Source of the DNA: Nitrobacter sp963807355
GTDB lineage: Bacteria; Pseudomonadota; Alphaproteobacteria; Rhizobiales; Xanthobacteraceae
Length of the DNA stretch: 64,000 nt
NCBI GenBank assembly: GCA_963807355.1
Contig: CAWEBX010000012.1
Coordinates: 1-64,000, forward strand
Reading direction: 5' to 3'
The notes under the pieces were generated by a model. The model saw nothing but the letters and a program-made list of their open reading frames with translations, was not told the DNA's origin and made no database searches. The translations under genes and the position numbers were made by a program. This document shows, one piece after another, positions 29,449-39,062 of this stretch; the stretch's first letter is position 1, and every line of letters begins with the position of its first letter.

Positions 29449-29613
29449 AAAACCCCGCCGGACCTCGGACAGCGGGCCTATCGAACTCGCGACAAGAGAG
29501 AACCGCCAGCATGACCCGTCGAGACACGCTGAATTATAAACTTTTTAACCGGTTTGAAAGATCGTCCTTCTTAAGGATTCCTACTCTATCGCTCAAAGCA
29601 CCTGGAGAAAGAA

Positions 29614-29914
29614 ATGAGAAAGTTAGCTGCGGCGGTCCTTGCGATCGCCCTCGGCGCTGGCTGGACCGCGGCAACCAATACTGAAGCCAAAGCCGATGGC
29701 GGTCAGATTGCCGCGGGGGTAGCTGGCGGACTACTTGGCGGGGCGCTTATCGGCAGTGCTCTCGCTAGCCCGCGAGTTTACGCCGCACCACCACCTCCAC
29801 CCGCCTATTACGCGCCGGCACGGGTCTATGTCGATTTCGGAATGCAGGCTGATCCGCGAGCGATACTGGGATGGTTACGGCTACCGCGTGCGTCGCGTCC
29901 AGGTTTGCGATTAA
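29614..29914 (+). pseudogene. secreted glycine-zipper-like small protein, late frameshift
   Basis: A signal peptide (to about residue 27) is followed by a glycine-rich hydrophobic segment (GVAGGLLGGALIGSALA), a proline/tyrosine stretch, and VYVDF. After a shift near 29840 another frame gives RYWDGYGYRVRRVQVCD and a stop at 29914, the ending I expect for this rhizobial family. As read, the unshifted frame runs to 29973 with an unrelated tail. AGAAAG precedes ATG 29614. Confidence 0.65.
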
Positions 29915-30150
29915 AAGCAGCCCTTGATCATTCCCTCGCGACTGCCAGGCGAAACACAAAACCCCGCCTGTGATTGGCAGCGTGTAGTCAACTCGCTTCG
30001 GTGAGGACCGAGTAACGGACACCCGGCATCCCCCTTCGGCAGGAGGGAAAGACACCGGGGCCGTCACCGGGAGGCGGTCATGCAAACGCCTCGGTCTCAG
30101 AACGCCGTTAGTCCTCTGCGGTTGCTAATAGCAAACCAGCCGGAACAGCA

Positions 30151-30378
30151 CTAAGCGTATGGTGGCACGTCGACGAGGGTACATATTAAACGGAGTAGCG
30201 CCTGCTGTTCGGGACCATTTCCGGTCCGCAAGAACTCGCCGAGCTCGATATGCGACAACCGTCCGCCAGATGGAGAGTTGGGTTGGTGAATGATAAAGGC
30301 GTGCCCGTCTGTTGGTTCGCGGCCCAAGTACCAGGAATCCCCGTTCGGACTTCGATAAAGTTCGCGTCGTTCTGTCAT
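30151..30378 (-). CDS. small hypothetical protein (75 aa)
   Basis: Starts MTERRELYRSPNGDSWYLGR and ends LVDVPPYA. The protein is soluble, and the pattern is familiar from short Bradyrhizobium proteins of unknown function. ATG 30378 is preceded by GGGGAG. The frame is intact. Confidence 0.6.
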   Translation of the reverse strand: MTERRELYRSPNGDSWYLGREPTDGHAFIIHQPNSPSGGRLSHIELGEFLRTGNGPEQQALLRLICTLVDVPPYA

Positions 30379-30539
30379 GACAACTCCCCGGGTTGGAGCG
30401 GCGCATAGAGCTCCAAACCGGCTCAGGGCGGTCCCGGCTGTCTGCAAATTACCGGGAGCCCTTCGCCGTGAGGCGTCGTCCCTGAACACCCCTACAGCTA
30501 AGCTCCCGACTTCCGTAAGGTTGCTCGAACTGCCAAAAG

Positions 30540-30563
30540 AAAACCCCGCCGGAGCGGGGTTTT
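30540..30563. terminator. bidirectional intrinsic terminator
   Basis: A perfect 10-bp stem, AAAACCCCGC (30540-30549) with GCGGGGTTTT (30554-30563), has a 4-base loop. Both sides end in A/T runs, so it can stop transcription from either strand. Its left arm resembles the aaaaccccgccgga motif near 28416 and 29451. Confidence 0.8.
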
Positions 30564-30871
30564 GTTTCTACAGGCGGGGCGGGCCTAAGTCTCTCAAGCC
30601 GCCTCCGCGAAATAGCCACTCCGCCATCTGCATTGAATCGCCGGAACGGCGATCTCCGCACCTCATGGATCCCGAACCCGAATCGGCCCGCTGTGACTCC
30701 ATCCGGCTGGCCTTTTGGATCGAAGGCGTGCCTTACAATACCGTAATCTAAATTCTCGGAACGACTCCGGGCCCAAAGCATTGGCTTCATGGACGGGGAC
30801 AGCCCCCTTTTCCCGTCCAGTACCCCAGAGCCCGTCGGTGTTCCCCCGCCGGCGGGCTCGCGAAGTTCCCG

Positions 30872-31165
30872 CTAAAAATACGCGTCGCCGTCCCCGCGCG
30901 GCTTGATCGCCGACTGCGACGTTAATCCGTGCTCCGCAGCCGCTTCATCGTGAACTCGATCTCGCCGCCGGGCAGCTCGCGCCAAGATTTCGACCTCGGA
31001 CATGTAAGCCGCTGCTGGCCAGCGATTCAGGAACGCCCTCGCCGTCTGACGAGCTTGCTCTCGAGGCTGGGTGAAAGTCTCTCGCGCATAGCCGTCATCG
31101 GCCTTAGCTTGCCGGCGCCGGGCTGCCATCCGATCGGCTAGATCTCTCGGGGTTCGGTCGGTCAT
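30872..31165 (-). CDS. hypothetical protein (97 aa)
   Basis: A charged, arginine-rich helical protein (RTPRDLADRMAARRRQAKAD at the start) with RAFLNRWPAAAYMSEVEIL in the middle. No family is recognised. It is divergent from the TcmP gene, with 89 bp between the starts, so it may share its regulatory region. Confidence 0.5.
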   Translation of the reverse strand: MTDRTPRDLADRMAARRRQAKADDGYARETFTQPREQARQTARAFLNRWPAAAYMSEVEILARAARRRDRVHDEAAAEHGLTSQSAIKPRGDGDAYF

Positions 31166-31254
31166 CGACTGTCCACCATATTCCGTCGCTACATTACAAG
31201 CGTCGGTTGCATCCTGCCCATTTCTAGCAGATAGCCTCGGCGCGGGAGGTCGCA

Positions 31255-32079
31255 ATGGGGAAACTGACCGACAGCGATGACGGATTACCGGCAGAAGAAG
31301 TCGGCCCATGGGCGAAGGAAAAGCAGGAACTACTCGGTCGCTACGTCGACATCTCGCGCGGGGCTAGATCGAAGTTCATCGGCCCGTTCAAGGCCGGCGC
31401 GACATACATCGATCTGTTCTGTGGACCCGGCCGATCAAAGATCAAGGATACTAGCGAATTTATTGACGGCAGCTGCGTCACAGCATGGCGCAAAAGCGTC
31501 GAAAGCAACGCGCCGTTCTCGCAGGTTTTTATCTCCGATAAGGATGAAGACCGCCTAGCCTTGGCGACGGAACGTCTTCAGCGTCTCAATGCGCCTGTGC
31601 ACCCTATCCCCGGTCCCGCGGTCGCGGCTGCAGAAGTAATTTTGAAACGACCGGAGCCTCACGGATTACATTTTGCGTTCGTGGATCCGTTCAGCTTAGG
31701 GGCATTGAATTTCAGTATCTTCGCGACCCTAAGTCGACGGAAACGAATGGATATACTTGTTCACCTCAGCAAGATGGATCTGCAGAGAAATCTGAAGAAG
31801 AACATCGGATCTGAAACGTCATCATTCGACAATTTCGCGCCCGGCTGGAAAACCATAGTCGACGTTGACCAGGCCCAACGAGGCATTCGAACGGAAATCG
31901 TCGAACATTGGAAAGACCTCGTTTCGAAACTTGGAACGGAGGCATCGCCGGAAATGCGGTTGCTCAAAGGTGATCAAGGTCAGCACCTATACTGGCTTCT
32001 ACTGCTCGCGAACCATGATCTCGCTCATAAGTTCTGGAAAGCAGCCGCCAACATTGAACGGCAGGGCGAGCTTTTCTAA
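31255..32079 (+). CDS. tcmP: three-Cys-motif partner protein TcmP (274 aa)
   Basis: The sequence fits the TcmP family, always found with a three-cysteine Gp37/Gp68-type protein; here that partner is the next gene. The N-terminus has KEKQELLGRYVDISRG. Then YIDLFCGPGR (residues 51-60) resembles SAM-binding motif I of methyltransferases, and HFAFVDPFSLG (139-149) resembles a catalytic loop of N-methyltransferases. This suggests a methyltransferase-like fold, which is my inference; no activity is established to my knowledge. The gene converges with its partner and overlaps it by 4 bp (32076-32079). Intact, in an island containing a dead IS element. Confidence 0.85.
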   Translation: MGKLTDSDDGLPAEEVGPWAKEKQELLGRYVDISRGARSKFIGPFKAGATYIDLFCGPGRSKIKDTSEFIDGSCVTAWRKSVESNAPFSQVFISDKDEDRLALATERLQRLNAPVHPIPGPAVAAAEVILKRPEPHGLHFAFVDPFSLGALNFSIFATLSRRKRMDILVHLSKMDLQRNLKKNIGSETSSFDNFAPGWKTIVDVDQAQRGIRTEIVEHWKDLVSKLGTEASPEMRLLKGDQGQHLYWLLLLANHDLAHKFWKAAANIERQGELF

Positions 32080-32819
32080 CCAAAGGCGGGCATCTCATCG
32101 TAGGTTCGGCCATTGAGCATCCGGCCGGCCGCCTTCTTGTTTTTTCCTCCCCACTGTTTGAAGAAAAACGCCGTATCGGCGCGACGGCACATCGCTTCAA
32201 TTTCATCGACCCATGCCGGGTCCATGTATCGGGCCTTTGGTCCGCTTTCGCCGCCCACAATCGCCCAGTGGATGTCTGCCAGATCAGCCGCAGCCACAGA
32301 TCCGATCAGCGGCTCAAACGAGATGAACCGAACCGCGGACGGCACTTGTCGCAGATCGTCAATTCGGCCCAGCACCTGGCCGTCTTCTACGCTCGTGCCA
32401 AGCCACACATTCGGAAGCTTTGCCAACGTCGGCACAATCTCCGCCATCCGATCCGGTCGCTTGGTCAAAATCTGATAAGTGTGCCGCGGCGTCTCCGCCA
32501 TCACCTTCCAGACGCGCGCGATGAAATCAGCCGGCACGTCCGAATGGAAAAGATCAGACATGGAGTTGACGAAAACCAGACGCGGCTTTGACCACTTCGC
32601 AGGGATCGCAAGGGCAGCCTCGTCCAGCTTGACCTTGCCAGTCCACTTGGCGCGGCCGCCGCTCTTCCGGGTCAGCCCCTTGTATTTTTCCATGCCCATG
32701 GCTTCGAGGCGGGCAGCCATACGCATGGCGTAGCAATTGGTGCATCCAGCGGTCACGATCGTACATCCTGCCACCGGATTCCACGTCGCGTCGGTCCATT
32801 CGATCGAAGTCTCAGCCAT
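32076..32819 (-). CDS. Gp37/Gp68 (DUF5131) three-cysteine family protein (247 aa)
   Basis: The N-terminus IEWTDATWNPVAGC is diagnostic of the phage Gp37/Gp68 family. Three cysteines, Cys19, Cys26 and Cys29 (C-x6-C-x2-C), resemble an iron-sulfur cluster site like that of radical SAM enzymes. FVNSMSDLFH, YQILTKRPDRM and VWLGTSVE follow, with the FFFKQWGG end. Family members occur in phages and islands with TcmP and have no established function. The two convergent genes overlap by 4 bp at their stops. Confidence 0.9.
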   Translation of the reverse strand: MAETSIEWTDATWNPVAGCTIVTAGCTNCYAMRMAARLEAMGMEKYKGLTRKSGGRAKWTGKVKLDEAALAIPAKWSKPRLVFVNSMSDLFHSDVPADFIARVWKVMAETPRHTYQILTKRPDRMAEIVPTLAKLPNVWLGTSVEDGQVLGRIDDLRQVPSAVRFISFEPLIGSVAAADLADIHWAIVGGESGPKARYMDPAWVDEIEAMCRRADTAFFFKQWGGKNKKAAGRMLNGRTYDEMPAFG

Positions 32820-32913
32820 CGGAACCTCTCTCAGGTCGATAGAATCACGAGAAAATGTTAGATTTCGTTACGCCGCTTCGACGTGTGCGCGCACGGAAAA
32901 GCTATAAACGCGA

Positions 32914-33323
32914 TCATTCGCTGAGCCCGAGCTGCTGCCGAATCATCTTCGCCCGCATTTGCTCGGTTCTAGTCAGCGGCTTGTTCTTGGCTCGACGCCG
33001 GGCTCGTTGCGGCTTGCGCTTCTTCTCACGCTCCGCCAGCCACTCCTGCTCGGCCAGGCCGCCCTCGCCGCCAGGCTGTCGGGCGGCGCTACAGGCACGA
33101 CCCGCCCGTTCCTCAGCACCGTACCTGGGTCGTATTTTTCCTCGTATTCGCCGTTTCGTAACTTCCGGCTTTTTGACCATTCTAGTGCGCGATTCCTTTC
33201 GGCCCATTCACGAAGGCGTACCACGGCCAGAAGGTTGTTCGAGCCGAAGCTATGCGCAACATGGCTGGCAACGGTGATGAATGCATCGACCGTCTCGGTC
33301 GCGTTGGGCTGAAGTTCATTCAA
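32914..33323 (-). pseudogene. hypothetical island protein, one frameshift
   Basis: From a TTG start at 33323 the frame gives a protein with REWAERNRALEWSKSRK and ARAAWPS. After a shift near 33070 another frame continues with EWLAEREKKRKPQRARR to a stop at 32914. The joined product is about 135 residues with a very basic C-terminal tail. Its start overlaps the end of the IS-split gene (stop 33320-33322), so the two were an operon. No family recognised. Confidence 0.5.
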
Positions 33324-33416
33324 CCGCGATGGTGATGTCTGTGGCGCGGTGCAGCTTGCCGTCTAACAGCAACTGCTTCACATCAACCGTCATGCGATTC
33401 AACAAAGCAGGATCTA

Positions 33417-34265
33417 GGTCGTGTTGACAAAGTGGATTCCCAAATCAGCGGAGGCGTAATTCAAGACTGCCTTTTGGAGAGCAGCTTTGGTTCGCGGCCT
33501 GATAACGGATCGAGAGTGGGCGTTCTTCGCGCCTTTTGTGATCACCACCGGCAGCAGGCGGGGACGACCACCAACTGATCACCGCCATGTTCTGGACGCG
33601 ATCTTTGGAACGCCCGCACCGGGGCGCCGTGGCGCGACCTTGATCGCTCTTTTGGGAATTGGGCTTCAGTTTATCGGCAGTTCCGCCGCTGGACGGTGGC
33701 CGGGTTATGGGACGTGATGTTGGAGGCGCTGAATAAGAACGGACGATCGCCGCACACCGTTCAGATGATCAATTCCACCATCATCCGCGCGCATCACCAG
33801 GCCGCCGGCGCAAAAGGGGGACTCAGAAGCAGGGTTTTGGGCGCTCAAAAGGTGGCTTCACGACCAAAATCCATCTCTGCGCCAACGCGGACGGTCTCCC
33901 GGTCTGCGTGGAGATCACCGGCGGCGAAGTCTCGGACTACAAGGGCTTCGACCTCATGATGAGGGACCCCACGGCGCTTCCACGCGTCCTGATCGCCGAT
34001 AAGGGATATGACTCCGATCATGTTCGAGATGTCGTGGAGCGAGCCGGCGGCATAGCTATCATTCCCGCGCGTCGCACACGCAAAATGCCGCGATCGATCG
34101 ATGAATTACATCTACGCTCTGCGCAATCGCATCGAGCGCTGCTTCAACAAGCTGAAGAACTCACGCCGCCTGGCGACCAGATATGACAAAACCGCCGAAA
34201 GCTATCTCGGCTTCGTCAATCTCGCAGCCATCCGCCTCTGGATCAGACACTTTGTCAACACGACC
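33417..34265 (+). mobile_element. IS5-family (IS427-like) insertion sequence, 849 bp, inactive
   Basis: Perfect 18-bp terminal inverted repeats (GGTCGTGTTGACAAAGTG at 33417-33434, its complement at 34248-34265) are flanked by a TA duplication (33415-33416 and 34266-34267) in a CTAG target, as expected for the IS427 group. The transposase inside carries several frameshifts, so this copy cannot move by itself, although its ends are intact. It inserted into a 54-codon ORF of the TcmP island. Confidence 0.9.
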
Positions 34266-34268
34266 TAG
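33487..34268 (+). pseudogene. IS5-family transposase, multiply frameshifted
   Basis: Pieces in all three frames match an IS427-type DDE transposase: ITDREWAFFAPF at the start, then YRQFRRWTVAGLWDVMLEAL, STIIRAHHQAAGAKGG, LIADKGYDSDHVRDVVERAGG and RNRIERCFNKLKNSRRLATRYDK. Shifts lie near 33605, 33700, 33830 and 34110. The first catalytic aspartate (normally IDST) reads as Asn. The stop codon TAG uses the duplicated TA outside the right end. Confidence 0.85.
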
Positions 34269-34375
34269 GTCGGCTTCTTGCAGGGGTTTAACCTTCAACA
34301 GGCCAAATCCTGCACGCACTTGCTCCCACATAGTTTCTCCACATAGACCAAGTTCCAGTTAGTCGCACGCCCTTT

Positions 34376-35377
34376 AGAAGAGACACTTGTTTGGAAATAG
34401 CCATAGAATGTGTCGCCTGTGGGAGGCGCGTTGGGAGCGTCCTGCAAAAATCTGCCTTTGATCAGGTGGTGATCCCGGTATCGAGCAGCATGGCGTCCGG
34501 GATGATCCAGTACCGCAGGCGAAGTCTCGATCTGCTGGCCCGCGAAGTTACCGGATCGACCGGTACGGTACCGTACCCTGTCGTGGCGAAGGAGTCGGTC
34601 GCCTTCGCCAGGAAGAGAGAGCGGTAGGTGATGAAGGCATCCCAGACCGGACTCGGCGTGACCTCGAGGCGCACCGCCGGCGAGATCAGGTTGGACCGTT
34701 GCACCGCGCCGTAAAGGCTAGTCGGACCGTATTCCCAGCGCCGGGCGCCGAACAGAGTGTCGAAACGGGTGAAGGTGGAAGGGTTGGCGCTATCGCCGCT
34801 GGCTTGATCGTATTGAAACGAGATCCGCGGCAGCCACGTGTATTGAAGGTGTAGCCCGCCTGCGTATGGAAGAAGTAGGCCGAGACATGAAGGTCGCTTC
34901 TGTCGGTGATGGCGGCCGTCTCCCGGGCGCGACCCGTCTGGTAAGCCGTCTCGACCTCCCAGTCGAACTGCGCAGGCTTCGGCGCCCGCCATAGCCGGAA
35001 GCCCGGAGTGAACAGGCGGCGGTTCCGCGTCTGCATCGCTCGCAGGCCTGACCCGAAATCATCCTCGTAGAGGCCATAGCCGTAGAGCTCTAACGTTCCG
35101 CCGAATACGTTCGCAAAGGTGTAGGAACTACCGTAAAATTGCAGATCCAGGTTTTCCTGATCCAACACGATCGCATTGTCGAGGATACTCGGGACGTCGC
35201 TGGGTAACCGGTTATGCGGCATGGCCCAGAACACGGTCATCTGATCCTTGTTCTTGCCCTGCCAGTCGAAGGACGCACCGGTGAAGGCATTGATCGTGTT
35301 ACGGTAGTCGTTACGCGCCATGAGGCGGCGTGAGCCGACGTCCTTCGTAAACGGCCGGTGGTGCGGCTGCTCTTCGA
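34376..35377 (-). pseudogene. alginate-export-type porin, copy C (3' two thirds only)
   Basis: Nearly the same barrel sequence as copy A (GRFTKDVGSRRL region to the end), with frameshifts near 34500 and 34850. Similarity ends sharply near 35377, where the minus-strand porin meets plus-strand kup sequence. Signal peptide, N-terminus and promoter are missing. The closeness of copies A and C suggests recent duplication or recombination 27 kb apart. Confidence 0.85.
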
Positions 35378-36071
35378 GCCCTCGCGCAGCCGCCGCCCTG
35401 ATTGCGCCCTTCCTGTTGCTTGACCTCACTTTCCTTGCGGCAAATTTGTTAAAGGTCTTCGATGGCGGCTGGGTGCCGCTGGCGTTTGGCGCGATCGTAA
35501 TTCTGCTGATGTATACGTGGCGTCGCGGTAGCCGGCTTTTGTTCGAAAAATCCCAAAAGCTCGAATTTCCGCTGCTCGATCTGGTGACGATGCTGGAAAA
35601 GGGGCCACCGCAGCGTGTGCCTGGGACCGCCGTGTTTCTGACCAGCGATCCGAGCTGCGCTCCAACCGCGCTGATGCATAGTCTAAAACACTACAAGGTG
35701 CTTCACGAGAAGAACGTCGATTCTCACCATCGAGACCGCGCCGAGGCCGCGGATCGAGCCGAACGACCGCGTGCGGCTGGAGCAGATCGGTGATACATTT
35801 TCGCGCGTGACGCTCCGCTTAGCTTTATGGAAAGTCCCAACGTCCCGAAAGCTCTCGCCATCGCGCGAAAGCTCGGTTGGCAGTTTGATATCATGGCGAC
35901 GTCATTCTTCCTGTCGCGACGGTCGCTAAAACCATCTCCGAAGTCCGGAATGCCTGTCTGGCAAGATCGCCTGTTCAGATCGCGCTGAGCCGGTCGGCCA
36001 ACGATGCCACGGATTATTTCCAAATTCCGACTGGGCGCGTTGTCGAGGTGGGTACACAACTCATCATTTAG
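35378..36071 (+). pseudogene. kup: C-terminal remnant of a Kup potassium transporter
   Basis: The plus strand shows APFLLLDLTFLAANLLKVFDGGWVPL, a last-membrane-region motif of Kup, then the cytoplasmic part with KGPPQRVPGTAVFLTSDPS and the end SANDATDYFQIP followed by VEVGTQL. At least three frameshifts (near 35720, 35810 and 35930) interrupt it, and the N-terminal two thirds is missing. The 5' break coincides with the broken end of porin copy C, so the two were joined by a deletion or recombination. Confidence 0.85.
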
Positions 36072-36081
36072 GGCTCGTTCC

Positions 36082-36898
36082 ATGATGCGCGCATCAGTCG
36101 TTATGTTATTGGCTGCGCTCTTCGCGACTCCTGCCCTGGCACAGGAGGCTGTACCGACCGCGTCGACGTCGGATGCGCCGATCTGCACCGACCGGCCCAC
36201 AAAGTCCAACTTCGCCTGCACCGTGCCAAAGGGCATGGTGCAGATCGAAACCGACACCTTCAACTGGCTGAGGGACACCGCTGCCGGTGTTCGAAACCAA
36301 CCAGCTGCTGTTCACCAACCCGACGTTCAAATACGGCGTGTCTGACAGCAGTGACATTCAGCTCAATTGGGTACCCTTTACCCAGGTGTGGACCCGTGAC
36401 GCCAGCGGTAATGTCGCCTCCGTCTCAGGTGTGGGCGACGCAACCGTTCGCTTCAAGCAGCGGCTTTCTTCGATCAAGGACGACTTCCAGCTTGCCATCC
36501 TGCCCTTCGTGAGACTACCCACCGCCAGCACCGGAATTGGCAATGGCAAGATCGAAGGCGGCGTTGCCGTCCCGATCAACTACAGCGTGCCGGGCGGCTG
36601 GACCGTCACGCTGGGCCCGCAGCTGGATGTGCTGGCCGATGTCGACGGCCGGGGCCGGCACCTTGGCCTGACGGGATTGGTGAACATCGCCAAGCAGTTC
36701 GGGCAATTCACCCTGTACAATGAGATTTGGACCAATCAGAATTTCGATCCAACAGGCACGGTGCGGCAATATAGCTACGATGTGGCCTTGGCCTGGCTAC
36801 CGAACCCGAAGCTGCAGTTTGATGTCGGGGTTAACATCGGTCTCAATCGCAATACACCCGACCTTGTTAGCTACGTTGGCATATCCACCCGCTTCTGA
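36082..36898 (+). pseudogene. outer-membrane transporter-like protein (MetA-pathway family), one frameshift
   Basis: A signal peptide (to about residue 22, LALAQE) and CTDRPTKSNFACTVPKGMVQIETD are followed by a shift near 36290, after which the second frame (to 36898) carries the beta-barrel body (LPTASTGIGNGKIEGGVAVPI to VGISTRF). The family (putative phenol-degradation meta-pathway protein) comprises outer-membrane barrels of uncertain substrate. Apart from one indel it looks well preserved. Confidence 0.75.
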
Positions 36899-36983
36899 GG
36901 GGATTGCTATCTCAGGACAGCGTGAGTTTCTAACTAAGAATCCAAATTATCGTCATCAAGTCCAAGGAAGCGAGCAAGGGATT

Positions 36984-37413
36984 TTGCAGAACGCGTGGCA
37001 ATTTTGGGCTCTGCTCTCGGCGGTTTTCGCAGCGCTCACCGCAATTTTTGCAAAGCTCGGAGTCGAGAACGTCAGCTCCGACTTCGCTACATTCATCCGG
37101 ACTGTCGTCATTTTAGTTATGCTCTGCATTTTACTAGTTGCAACCCGGCAATTCCAAACTCTCGGCTCTATTTCAACTCGCACCTATGCATTTCTAATTC
37201 TGTCAGGGATGGCAACCGGTGCTTCCTGGATATGCTATTTTAGGGCGTTGAAACTTGGAGATGCGGCACGAGTCGGACCCCTTGATAAGCTGAGCGTTGT
37301 GCTCGTTGCGGTCTTTGGCGTCTTCTTTCTCCGCGAGCATCTTTCTACGCCGAATTGGCTTGGGGTTGCCTTCATAACCAATCGGCGCGATGCTTGTTGC
37401 CTACAGGAGCTAG
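36984..37413 (+). pseudogene. EamA/DMT-type transporter, frameshift near the end
   Basis: A single-repeat, four-helix EamA protein of about 140 residues: QFWALLSAVFAALTAIFAK, then FIRTVVILVMLC, GMATGASWICYFRALKLGDAARV and LDKLSVVLVAVFGVFFLREH. Near 37375 the frame shifts; the correct ending IGAMLVAYRS lies in another frame and stops at 37413. The likely start is TTG 36984. Loss of the true last helix probably inactivates it. Confidence 0.75.
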
Positions 37414-38109
37414 AACTCTCTCTTCCCTGCTCACCGGCCTTGTCCGACGTTGATGGAAGCGGCTGCAGGCCACGTCGCGCCAATAGCTGTGGGATTGCAT
37501 CGAAATCTTCGTCATCGATTAAACAGTGCACATAGCAAGCTAGAGGAGCATGATCGAAGCGGCACAGTCGAAGCAGGTTTCTTCGCTTGTGAGGTGGCCG
37601 CGTCCCTTCATGAGCCTTGCGATTTAGAGGCGATAAAAGTCCCAAGACCAACCCTGTCTTCAAGGTTTGAAATCGCTTGCGAGGGCGGGTGCGACAAACC
37701 TCCACATATTCTGGTCACCGCCAAAACCATGGGCAAAAATCATTGCCCCCTCGGCTGATACGCGAAGTGCCGTCGGGGAAGAGACACTCCACTACGCGCA
37801 TTGCATTGCAATTCATCGAGCGAGCGCACGACTAGCACAATGGAGAAAGGCTAGCAGCTTAATAACTAAATGGGCCCGAACCTGTATCGTCTGCAACGGG
37901 CCCATATCGGTTGAACCGCAAATGTCTGCAATTTATTGCAGCGACCACTGCGGGGTCGCTGGCCGACAGACTAAACGAGCCGCGCCGAGGGAGGCCGACG
38001 CTTACTCCGTGTCATTGGCCGAGAAGGGGTGCCTAGCGTAATTCCGAGCACGGCCTAATTTGCTAGTGGCGTGATTGTATAACGTTTCCCTCACGACTAT
38101 TCTCCCGTT
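37414..38109. other. gene-poor stretch with a cysteine-motif trace
   Basis: No intact gene is seen. A plus-strand frame at about 37870-38041 contains CIVCNGPIS and YCSDHC, like a short zinc ribbon, but has no start codon or ribosome site and may be a remnant. Confidence 0.35.
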
Positions 38110-38794
38110 ATGGCCGATCATTGCTGCGCACCTCCGCCGTTAAACTTCGGTTCCCGAAAAGAGGTTAAAGCCTATCGCCGTGTCCTAGGCGCCGTGCTCG
38201 CCATAAATGCGGTGATGTTTGCCGTAGAAATCGGCGCAGGCGTCGCTGCCGGTTCCGCCTCGCTTCAGGCTGACTCCCTCGACTTTCTCGGTGACGCCGC
38301 GAACTACGCGATAAGCTTGCTTGTAGTTGGAATGGCTTTGCGCTATCGCGCTGCCGCTGCCTTAGCCAAGGGTATGACCATGGCGGCATTTGGGACGTGG
38401 GTGATCGCCACCGTTATCTGGCACTCGCTGCACGGCACCCTTCGAGCGCTTTCACTATGGGGACCGTCGGCTTGGCAGCCTTGGCCGCCAATGCCGCTTC
38501 ATTCGGCCTGCTCTGGGCTTACCGCATGGCGACGCGAATATGCGGTCAGCATGGATTTGTACGCGCAACGACGTGCTTGGCAACATCGCGGTACTGCTCG
38601 CAGCGGCTGGCGTGTTCGGGACCGGCACAGGGTGGCCCGACGTTATGGTGGCCGCGATCATGGCTGGGCTGGCGATACAGGGGACGCTTCGACGGTTATC
38701 CGGAAGGCAGCCGGAAAACTACGCATCGGAAAGCTTGCAGCGGCTGATTAAGGCCGCGTCAGGTCAAAGCAAATCGAATCCCCTCGATAGTTAG
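38110..38794 (+). pseudogene. cation diffusion facilitator-type transporter, frameshifted
   Basis: The start MADHCCAPPP, INAVMFAVEIGAGVAAGSASLQADSLDFLGDAANYAIS and later GNIAVLLAAAGVFGTGTGWPD are typical of CDF metal exporters (CzcD/DmeF-like); the N-terminal cysteines and the D-x3-D pattern are likely metal ligands. Frameshifts lie near 38440 and 38540. The product would be a proton-coupled divalent cation exporter of about 225 residues; as read it is broken. Confidence 0.8.
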
Positions 38795-39062
38795 AGACGT
38801 TGGCACCACCGCTTAAGCAGATCGATGTCAAGGCGCACGAATGACAAACTTGGTGATGGTGCCCATACCGGCGAGTAGCCGCGTGTTGGCGTTCCGCCCG
38901 CCGCCTTAGTTTTTCGTGCTTGAGGTCTTGTTGAGTGCTGCGCGAAGACCTTTGGCCAGATGGATTGCATCGTCATTTGCCCAAAAGTGCATGAAGAAGA
39001 GCCTTGGCTGTTCGTCCCAGCATGTGACTGTGAAGTGCGGTGACCTCGATATCTAGGAGAGG

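Larger units (their letters stand above)
33320..34331 (-). pseudogene. small ORF split by the IS5-family element
   Basis: Removing the 849-bp IS and one copy of the TA duplication joins 34331-34266 to 33414-33320 into a continuous frame of 54 codons: MWEQVRAGFGLLKVKPLQEADL on one side and DPALLNRMTVDVKQ on the other, ending TIAVE. The restored reading across the CTAG target is direct evidence of the insertion event. The product is not recognised. Its stop overlaps the next island gene, supporting an original operon. Confidence 0.6.

Noticed and set aside
37235..37705. Minus-strand 156-codon frame
   Set aside because: Partly antisense to the EamA gene, no protein character, no start signal.
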